Below are positions 1 to 4,570 of a stretch of DNA of 8,571 nucleotides, one piece after another (the first letter of the stretch is position 1; every line of letters starts with the position of its first letter). The notes below the pieces were generated by a model. That model made no database searches, was not told where the DNA came from, and saw nothing but the letters and a program-made list of their open reading frames with translations. The stretch is from JBBPYA01 sp038200385. GTDB lineage: Bacteria > Actinomycetota > Actinomycetes > Mycobacteriales > Geodermatophilaceae. Made by a program: the position numbers and the translations under genes. The stretch spans positions 1 to 8,571 of the forward strand of contig JBBPYA010000123.1 in NCBI GenBank assembly GCA_038200385.1, read 5' to 3'.

Positions 1-1
1 C

Positions 2-658
2 CTCGACCGGGTCCGCGCGAAGACCGGGGTCGAGCTGGAGGTGCTCAGCGGTCAGGACGAAGCCAGGCTGACCTTCCTCGCGGTCCGACGCTGGTTCGGC
101 TGGAGCGCGGGGCGGATCCTCGTGCTGGACATCGGCGGCGGTTCCCTGGAACTCGCCTCCGGCCTGGACGAGGTGCCCGACGTGGCGCTGTCCCTCCCGC
201 TGGGCGCGGGCCGGCTCACCCGCGAGCACGTCGCCAGGGACCCGGCCTCCCGCGTGGAGGTGCAGGCACTGCGCACCTACGTCGGGGAGCAACTCGCCGA
301 CGCCGCGCAGTCGCTGCTCGCGGCCGGGATGCCCGATCGCGCCGTCGCCACCTCCAAGACGTTTCGCAGCCTCGCCCGGCTGACCGGGGCGGCGCCGTCC
401 AAGGAGGGCCCACGCGTGGCCCGGCACCTCGGCCTGCCTGGCCTGCGCCAGGTGATCGGCTTCATCTCCCGGATCTCCGCACCGGACCTGGCCGAGTTGG
501 AAGGCGTCAGCGCAACCCGGTCCCACCAGTTGCTGGCCGGCGCGATCGTGGCCGAGGCGGCGTTGGAGGCGCTGGCGCTGCCCAGCGTCGAGATTTGTCC
601 CTGGGCGCTGCGGGAGGGAGTCATCTTGCGCCGGCTGGACTGGCTGGACGGGGTCTGA
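2..658 (+). CDS. Ppx/GppA family phosphatase (exopolyphosphatase-like), 5' end missing
   Basis: This is the C-terminal 218 residues of a Ppx/GppA phosphatase, a cytoplasmic enzyme family of the actin/Hsp70-like ATPase fold that hydrolyses polyphosphate and/or pppGpp. The frame is open from base 2 and ends at TGA 656-658; the upstream part lies outside the window. Visible family motifs are VLSGQDEARLTF (window residues 14-25), the glycine-rich phosphate-binding loop LDIGGGSLEL (42-51) and LPLGAGRLTREH, followed by a helical C-terminal part ending in CPWALREGVILRRLDWL. A GTG inside the frame at 41 should not be taken as the start, because conserved family sequence (KTGVELEVLSG) reads straight through it. 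Actinobacterial short forms (the Rv0496/Ppx1 type, about 330 aa) lack the extra C-terminal domains of E. coli Ppx; the compact C-terminus here fits that type, so roughly 110 residues are missing. The stop overlaps the next start (TGATG), suggesting translational coupling. Family assignment is firm; substrate (polyP or pppGpp) cannot be decided here. Confidence 0.93.
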   Translation, partial: LDRVRAKTGVELEVLSGQDEARLTFLAVRRWFGWSAGRILVLDIGGGSLELASGLDEVPDVALSLPLGAGRLTREHVARDPASRVEVQALRTYVGEQLADAAQSLLAAGMPDRAVATSKTFRSLARLTGAAPSKEGPRVARHLGLPGLRQVIGFISRISAPDLAELEGVSATRSHQLLAGAIVAEAALEALALPSVEICPWALREGVILRRLDWLDGV

Positions 659-1443
659 TGGCCGCCGCCGGGGAGTTCGGGACCGCGTCGGCGCGGACGC
701 TGGCCGACATCCTGGCCGAGGCGGGGATCGAGGCGACCGGCAGGGGCGGCCGCCGTCGCCGGAGCGAGCCAGACCCTTCTGAGCCTGAACCCGCGCCTGC
801 CGGACCTGAACTCGCGCCTGCCGGAATCGAGCAGGTCGGGGTCGACATCGTCAAGGCCGGCAACGCCGGGGCCGACACGGCCGAGGTCGACACCGCCGAG
901 GTCGACACGGCCGAGGTCGACAACGACAGAGCCGACACCGCCGAGGTCGACACCGCCGAGGTCGACAACGACAGGGCCGACACCGCCGAGGTTGACACCG
1001 CCGGGGCTGACACGGCCGAGGTCGACAACGCCGAGGCCGAGATCGACGCGGCCGAGCAGGCCCGCTCGGAGCCGGAGGGGGAGACGCTGGTCGTCCCGGG
1101 GCAGCCCCTCCCGCAGTCGAGGGGACGACACGGACAACCGGCGCGCGCCCCGGTGCCGGAAGGCAGCGCGGCCCGGGGATGGTCGTTGCTCATCGTCGAA
1201 GTCGTGCTGGTGGCATTCCTCGGAGTCCTGCTCTGGTACGGGTTCAGCGTCCTGTGGGAGCTGTATCCCTACGCCGCGGCTGTCGCGGCTCCGGGGGTGC
1301 TGGCCGGGATCGTGGGGGTGGGGCAGCTGCTCCGGGCCCGTCGCGGCCTCCCTCCGCTGCCGGGTTCGGTGGTCTTCGCACTCCTCCTGGTCGGCACGGT
1401 TCTTGCCGTCCTGCCCGCCGCCGCCGTGCTCGCCCGCAGCTGA
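658..1443 (+). CDS. Rv0497-like membrane protein with acidic pentapeptide-repeat arm and three C-terminal TM helices
   Basis: A 261-residue membrane protein of unknown function. The ATG at 658 is chosen because it overlaps the upstream TGA by one base; an earlier in-frame ATG at 595 would lie inside the phosphatase gene. Residues 15-37 carry LADILAEAG followed by GRGGRRRRS, a helix-plus-Arg-cluster that I recall at the N-terminus of Rv0497-type actinobacterial proteins. Residues 38-70 are Pro/Glu/Ala-rich. Residues 72-126 are a low-complexity acidic repeat built on DTAEV/DNDRA units. Residues 127-172 are a hydrophilic linker. Three hydrophobic segments follow at about 174-200, 203-225 and 237-259, with RARR between the second and third. 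By the positive-inside rule this places the long N-terminal arm in the cytoplasm. The position directly after ppx and before the TIM-barrel gene matches Mycobacterium. The role is unknown; the conserved pairing suggests a link to the neighbouring phosphatase, but that is inference. Confidence 0.85.
   Translation: MAAAGEFGTASARTLADILAEAGIEATGRGGRRRRSEPDPSEPEPAPAGPELAPAGIEQVGVDIVKAGNAGADTAEVDTAEVDTAEVDNDRADTAEVDTAEVDNDRADTAEVDTAGADTAEVDNAEAEIDAAEQARSEPEGETLVVPGQPLPQSRGRHGQPARAPVPEGSAARGWSLLIVEVVLVAFLGVLLWYGFSVLWELYPYAAAVAAPGVLAGIVGVGQLLRARRGLPPLPGSVVFALLLVGTVLAVLPAAAVLARS
871..1035 (+). repeat. In-frame 15-bp tandem repeat with 60/45/60-bp higher-order units
   Basis: Eleven consecutive 15-bp units encode pentapeptides of the type DTAEV or DNDRA. 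They fall into three higher-order blocks: 871-930 (60 bp), 931-975 (45 bp) and 976-1035 (60 bp). Each begins GCCGACAC(G/C)GCCGAGGT, and the first two end with the DNDR variant. Blocks 1 and 2 differ by one inserted 15-bp unit plus a few substitutions. GTCGAC occurs at 886, 901, 916, 946, 961 and 1021 (and once more upstream at 841), always at 15-bp multiples, with a GTTGAC variant at 991. Many differences are synonymous (ACG/ACC for Thr), although block 3 also has amino-acid changes (GA, NAE). Because the period is a multiple of three, gain or loss of units would keep the reading frame. Confidence 0.95.
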
Positions 1444-1524
1444 TCTCGCGCCGGCGGACCGTGGCGCAGGTCGCAGCCGCCCCGGACCCGGCACGGCGCC
1501 ACGTGGGCGGACAATGACCCCGTC
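1444..1524. other. Short intergenic gap before the TIM-barrel gene
   Basis: These 81 bp separate the membrane-protein gene from the isomerase-like gene. I see no T-tailed hairpin. GACAAT at 1510-1515 resembles a weak -10 element (G instead of T at the first position), ten bases before the ATG at 1525, but no -35-like hexamer lies at the expected distance. There is also no good Shine-Dalgarno sequence before 1525. A start very close to the ATG, giving a short-leader or leaderless transcript, is possible but unproven. Confidence 0.4.
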
Positions 1525-2370
1525 ATGACCGATCCGGCAGCTCGTCCACGCGGTGGCGCGGTGCGTGTGCCGCGGGCCAAGGTCGGGCTGTCCACGACGG
1601 CGGCGTACCCCGAGTCGGTCGCCGTTGCGTTCGAACTCGCCGCGACGGCCGGGTACGACGGGGTGGAGGTCATGGTCTGGACCGACCGGGCCAGCCAGGA
1701 CGTCGAGGCGCTGCGCCGGCTGCGGGACCGGTTCTCGATGCCGGTGCTGGCTGTGCACGCCCCGTGCCTGGCGGTCTCCCAGCGGGTCTGGGGTCGCGAG
1801 CCGTGGCGCAAGCTGGAGCGGTCCGCGGCCGCCGCCACCGCCCTGGGCGCGCAGACCGTGGTCGTCCACCCGCCGTTCCGGTGGCAGCGTTCGTACGCCC
1901 GGCAGTTCCCGGCGGGGCTGGGCCGCCTGAGTGAGCAGACCGGCGTCCGGTTCGCGGTGGAGAACATGTTCCCGCTGCGGGTCCGGGACCGGGAGGTCTC
2001 GGCGTACGCGCCGGACTGGTGCCCGCTGGACGAGGACTACGAGCACTTCACCCTCGACACTTCGCACACCTCGGTGTCCGCGACCGACCCGCGGTGGCTG
2101 CTCTCCCAGATGGGTGCGCGGCTGTCCCACGTGCACCTCGCGGATGGCACCGGGCTGCGGACGGACGAGCATCTGGTGCCCGGCCGGGGGACCCAGCCGT
2201 GCGCGGAGGTCCTGGAGTCGCTGGCGGAGAATTCCTTTTCCGGCGCGGTGGTGGTCGAGATCGGCACCGGCCGGGCCCGCGGCCGGCGCGAGCGGGAGGC
2301 CGACATCCTCGCCGCGCTGGCCTTCACCCGGTTGCACCTGGCTGCTCCCGCGCAGTCGGTCCCGCACTGA
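1525..2370 (+). CDS. Sugar phosphate isomerase/epimerase-like TIM-barrel protein (Rv0498-type)
   Basis: A 281-residue protein of the xylose isomerase-like / AP endonuclease family 2 TIM-barrel superfamily. Landmarks are KVGLSTTAAYPE (19-30) as first strand, GYDGVEVMVW (43-52), VLAVHAPC (74-81), TVVVHPPFRWQ (111-121), FAVENMFP (143-150), FTLDTSHT (175-182), LSHVHLADG (200-208), DEHLVPGRGTQP (214-225) and AVVVEIGTG (241-249). Likely metal/substrate ligands by superfamily analogy are E146, D178, H181, H202/H204 and E245, the strand-end acidic and His positions typical of these barrels. Length and motifs match what I recall of Rv0498 (about 280 aa). The substrate is unknown for this group, so no reaction can be named. 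ATG 1525 gives the full length; in-frame GTGs at 1561 and 1567 are possible alternatives because homology seems to begin near K19. The stop overlaps the next ATG (TGATG). Confidence 0.9.
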   Translation: MTDPAARPRGGAVRVPRAKVGLSTTAAYPESVAVAFELAATAGYDGVEVMVWTDRASQDVEALRRLRDRFSMPVLAVHAPCLAVSQRVWGREPWRKLERSAAAATALGAQTVVVHPPFRWQRSYARQFPAGLGRLSEQTGVRFAVENMFPLRVRDREVSAYAPDWCPLDEDYEHFTLDTSHTSVSATDPRWLLSQMGARLSHVHLADGTGLRTDEHLVPGRGTQPCAEVLESLAENSFSGAVVVEIGTGRARGRREREADILAALAFTRLHLAAPAQSVPH

Positions 2371-2969
2371 TGGCGCGGACCGGACGACGCCCGGGCGGGT
2401 CGGACACCCGGACCGAGATCGTCGACGCCGCCCGGGCACAGTTCGCCGAGCAGGGCTACGACGCGACGTCGTTGCGGGCGATCGCCCGGGCCGCCGCGGT
2501 GGACCCCGCGCTCGTCCACCACTACTTCGCCGGCAAGTCCGCACTGTTCGCCGAGGTCATGCAGCTGCCGTTGGATCCGGCGACCGTGCTGCCCGCAGTA
2601 CTGGACGTACCGCTGGACGAACTCGGGCGCTCTCTGACCCGGTTCTTCCTCGGGCTCTGGGAGTCGCCGGAGTCCGGCGCCCAGATGCTGGCGTGGGTAC
2701 GGGTGGGGCTGGGCTCCGAGGAGGCGACGGCGCAGCTGCGCGGCTTCGTGACGTCCGAGATCCTCGCCCGGTTCGCGGCCCGACTGCCGGACCAGTCCAG
2801 CGCCGCGCGGCGCGCGGCGCTGGCCGCCACCCAACTGATCGGCGCCGCGATCGGGCGGTACCTGATCCGCGCCGAGGCGCTGGTGGCCCTCGACCTCGAG
2901 GAGTACGTCGACGCGGTCAGCGCAGTCGTGCAGGCGCACCTGACCGGCCCGGTCGCCGCGCCGGGGTGA
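2370..2969 (+). CDS. TetR-family transcriptional repressor
   Basis: A 199-residue TetR regulator. Residues 14-59 form the TetR_N helix-turn-helix: TEIVDAARAQFAEQGY, then TSLRAIARAAAVDPALVHHYF with the recognition helix around 45-51, then GKSALFAEVM. The C-terminal ligand domain (about 80-195), with PLDELGRSLTRFFLGLWE and QLIGAAIGRYLIRAEALVAL, resembles the TetR_C_16-type domain common beside actinobacterial exporters. The ATG at 2370 overlaps the TGA of the preceding gene by one base and starts the canonical arginine-rich leader MARTGRRPGG. No Shine-Dalgarno sequence is seen, so coupled translation from the upstream gene is likely. One base after its stop begins a promoter with a palindrome (2996-3017), the probable operator, followed by ABC exporter genes. 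Inferred role: ligand-relieved repression of that exporter. The inducer is unknown. An open frame extends further upstream to 2019 but lies wholly inside the isomerase-like gene. Confidence 0.93.
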   Translation: MARTGRRPGGSDTRTEIVDAARAQFAEQGYDATSLRAIARAAAVDPALVHHYFAGKSALFAEVMQLPLDPATVLPAVLDVPLDELGRSLTRFFLGLWESPESGAQMLAWVRVGLGSEEATAQLRGFVTSEILARFAARLPDQSSAARRAALAATQLIGAAIGRYLIRAEALVALDLEEYVDAVSAVVQAHLTGPVAAPG

Positions 2970-2998
2970 TTGCCAGGACGGGCCCGCGGCCGTAGTAT
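2970..2998 (+). promoter_or_regulatory. Predicted sigma-70-type promoter for the ABC exporter
   Basis: TTGCCA at 2970-2975 (one mismatch to TTGACA) is followed after exactly 17 bp by TAGTAT at 2993-2998 (fits TANNNT). This would place the transcription start near 3004-3006, about 30 bases before the GTG at 3037. The -35 begins on the base after the tetR stop codon. The inverted repeat at 2996-3017 overlaps the -10 and the start site, as expected for a repressed promoter. Prediction from sequence only. Confidence 0.65.
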
Positions 2999-3017
2999 TT
3001 CATCGTCCAGTGAAATA
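2996..3017. promoter_or_regulatory. Predicted TetR operator, inverted repeat TATTTCA-N8-TGAAATA
   Basis: A perfect 7-bp inverted repeat, TATTTCA and TGAAATA separated by 8 bp (22 bp in all), stands out as AT-rich in an otherwise strongly GC-rich window. It overlaps the -10 hexamer and probable start site of the exporter promoter and lies 26 bp after the stop of the TetR gene. Size, symmetry and location are what a TetR dimer operator would show. Assignment to this particular TetR is inferred from adjacency. Confidence 0.7.
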
Positions 3018-3021
3018 TGGC

Positions 3022-3030
3022 GGAGGTGAT
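3022..3030 (+). promoter_or_regulatory. Strong Shine-Dalgarno sequence that fixes the ATPase start at 3037
   Basis: GGAGGTGAT at 3022-3030 is an almost complete anti-SD complement and sits six bases before GTG 3037-3039. It favours 3037 over the in-frame GTG at 3010, which would lie upstream of this site and overlap the operator. Confidence 0.8.
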
Positions 3031-3036
3031 GGCCTC

Positions 3037-3758
3037 GTGGTTGCTGCAGTCCATGTCGACGGGCTGACCGTTCGGCGCGGTGGGAATCTGGTCCTGGACG
3101 GGGTGTCCTGTGTCGTACCGACCGGTCAGGTGACCGGCCTGCTCGGTCCGAGCGGCAGCGGCAAGAGCACCTTGATCCGCAGTGTGGTCGGGGTGCAGAT
3201 CGTGGCCGGCGGCGAGGTACGCGTCCTCGGGTTGCCCGCCGGCAGCCCGTCGCTTCGGCACCGGGTCGGCTACGTCACGCAGGACCGGCGGTGTACGACG
3301 ATCTGACCGTCGAGGAGAACCTGCGCTACTTCGCCGCCGTTCTCGGGGCCGCGCCGTCCTCGGTCGAGGAGGTGCTCGCGGCCGTGGGCCTGGTCGACCG
3401 GGCCGGGTCGGTCGTGGGCCGGCTGTCCGGGGGGCAGCGCAGCCGGGTGTCGCTGGCCACGGCGCTGCTGGGCAACCCCGAGGTGCTGGTGCTCGACGAG
3501 CCCACCGTCGGGTTGGATCCGGTCCTGCGCCGCGACCTGTGGGGGATGTTCCGCCGACTGGCCGCCGAAGGGACGACGCTGCTGGTGTCCAGCCACGTCA
3601 TGGACGAGGCCGACCGGTGCGACCGCCTGCTGCTGCTGCGGGAAGGGCGGCTGCTGGCCGAGGGCAGCCCCGAGGCGGTCCGCGCCGAGACCGGGACCCG
3701 GGATCTGGAGTCCGCCTTCCTCAGCCTGATCGACGCCCAGGAGGTGGCCGCGCGATGA
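3037..3758 (+). pseudogene. ABC transporter ATP-binding protein, interrupted by a -1 frameshift
   Basis: The nucleotide-binding subunit of a drug/ABC-2-type exporter, split between two frames. The first frame (GTG 3037 to TGA 3304-3306) encodes VHVDGLTVRRG, Walker A GPSGSGKST (residues 37-45) and the Q-loop strand GYVTQ (Q82). The second frame (open to TGA 3756-3758) continues with VYDDLTVEENLRYFAAVLG, signature LSGGQ (about 130-134), Walker B VLVLDEP (151-157), D-loop GLDP and the switch His in SSHVMDEAD (about 187). Adding one base near 3282-3285 would restore the family-typical GYVTQAPAVYDDLTVEEN and one protein of about 240 aa, the normal size. Neither half alone can be an ATPase. The breakpoint is clean and all motifs are kept, so this is a sequencing error or a very recent mutation. 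No -1 slippery heptamer is visible. The partner permease gene overlaps the stop (ATGA). Family certain; functional state uncertain. Confidence 0.88.
3739..3747 (+). promoter_or_regulatory. Shine-Dalgarno sequence for the ABC-2 permease
   Basis: AGGAGGTGG at 3739-3747 lies seven bases before ATG 3755, inside the last codons of the ATPase gene. Together with the ATGA overlap it fixes the permease start. It also means the permease could be translated even if the ATPase frame is broken upstream. Confidence 0.8.
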
Positions 3759-4492
3759 CCATCCGGATCGTCCTGGCCACCGCGCGGCGGGTGCTGCGCC
3801 AGCTCCGCCACGACCACCGCACGGTGGCGTTGATGCTGGTCGTCCCGTGCGTGCTGCTCGCCCTGCTGTTCTGGCTGTTCGACTCCGACCCCGCCGTGTT
3901 CGACCGGGTCGGTCCGGCACTGCTCGCGGTGATCCCGCTGACCGTGATGTTCGTCGTGACGTCGGTGGCGATGCTGCGCGAGCGCACCTCCGGGACCCTG
4001 GAACGGCTGCTCGCCATGCCGTTGCGCAAGCTGGATCTGCTGCTGGGGTATGCGCTCGCCTTCGGTGCGGTGGCCCTGGTGCAGGCCACCCTGGTGGGGA
4101 CGCTGAGCCTGTGGCTGCTCGACCTGGACATCGCTGGGAGCCCGGTCTTGCTCGTGGTCACCGCCGTCGTGTCCGCCGTTCTCGGTTGCGCCCTCGGGCT
4201 GCTGTCCAGCGCGTTCGCGCGCAACGAGTTCCAGGCCGTGCAGTTCCTGCCGGCGTTCGTCCTCCCGCAGTTGCTGCTGTGTGGGCTGTTCGTGCCCCGC
4301 GAGGCCATGCAGACCGTGCTGCGGGTGGTCTCCGATGTGCTGCCGCTGTCCTACGCGGTCGACGCCATGAAGGAGGTGTCCGCGACCCGCGGGCTGACCG
4401 GGACGGCCGGCGTGGACTACGCGATCCTGATCGGGTTCATCCTGGCCGCGCTCGGGCTCGGGGCGGCCACGCTGCGCCGCCGGACAGGCTGA
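3755..4492 (+). CDS. ABC-2 type transporter permease
   Basis: A 245-residue integral membrane protein, the membrane partner of the preceding ATPase. Hydrophobic segments lie at about 24-42, 53-73, 98-121, 131-153, 161-180 and 221-240, the six-helix layout of ABC-2 permeases. The hallmark cytoplasmic stretch RERTSGTLERLLAMPL (75-90) follows helix 2, and LPLSYAVDAMKEV (196-208) precedes the last helix. Typical length is 240-280 aa, so it looks complete. ATG 3755 overlaps the ATPase stop (ATGA) and has a good Shine-Dalgarno sequence at 3739-3747. It should form an exporter with two ATPase and two permease subunits; the substrate is unknown (small drug-like molecules or lipids are common in the family). 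It is probably transcribed from the TetR-controlled promoter at 2970-2998. If the ATPase frameshift is real, this permease lacks its dedicated energising subunit. Confidence 0.93.
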   Translation: MTIRIVLATARRVLRQLRHDHRTVALMLVVPCVLLALLFWLFDSDPAVFDRVGPALLAVIPLTVMFVVTSVAMLRERTSGTLERLLAMPLRKLDLLLGYALAFGAVALVQATLVGTLSLWLLDLDIAGSPVLLVVTAVVSAVLGCALGLLSSAFARNEFQAVQFLPAFVLPQLLLCGLFVPREAMQTVLRVVSDVLPLSYAVDAMKEVSATRGLTGTAGVDYAILIGFILAALGLGAATLRRRTG

Positions 4493-4570
4493 CCGGCTCC
4501 GGCCGCAACAACAGGAAAGACTCAGGCTCGGCACAGGATCCGCCGTTAGCCTTGCGGACATGGGTGACGC
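4493..4570. other. Intergenic gap between exporter and phosphatase genes
   Basis: These 78 bp hold a probable -10 element (separate entry) but no T-tailed terminator. A weak 5-bp stem (GCCGG, 9-base loop, CCGGC) at the end of the permease gene has no U-tract and is not convincing, so read-through from the exporter operon cannot be excluded. Confidence 0.4.
4547..4552 (+). promoter_or_regulatory. Possible -10 element TAGCCT for the phosphatase gene
   Basis: TAGCCT fits the actinobacterial TANNNT -10 pattern and would start transcription around 4558-4561. That is at or next to an ATG (4560-4562), ahead of the phosphatase ATG at 4571. No clear -35 hexamer is seen at 16-19 bp. The same kind of element stands before the proline dehydrogenase start. 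Weak prediction. Confidence 0.35.

Noticed and set aside
871..1035. CRISPR array
   Set aside because: The units are 15 bp, contiguous, without unique spacers, and in frame with a coding sequence.
871..1035. Right-handed beta-helix pentapeptide-repeat protein of the A(D/N)LxX type
   Set aside because: The register AEVDT has E instead of D/N and V instead of L/F at the key positions. Eleven units make under three coils, so a disordered acidic arm is more likely.
277..2544. A 755-codon open frame on the minus strand, rich in Arg/Pro/Gly
   Set aside because: It runs antisense through three well-supported genes, has biased Arg/Pro/Gly composition typical of GC-rich shadow frames, and gains length from the repeat array. 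No domain is recognisable.
3010..3012. GTG 3010 as the ATPase start
   Set aside because: It lies within the inverted repeat and upstream of the strong Shine-Dalgarno sequence at 3022-3030, which points to GTG 3037.
3277..3306. Programmed -1 ribosomal frameshift in the ATPase gene
   Set aside because: No slippery heptamer or obvious downstream stem-loop is visible, and this family is not known to use recoding. A lost base explains it better.
4479..4515. Rho-independent terminator after the permease gene
   Set aside because: Only short GC-rich stems are present, overlapping the coding end, and there is no T-tract.
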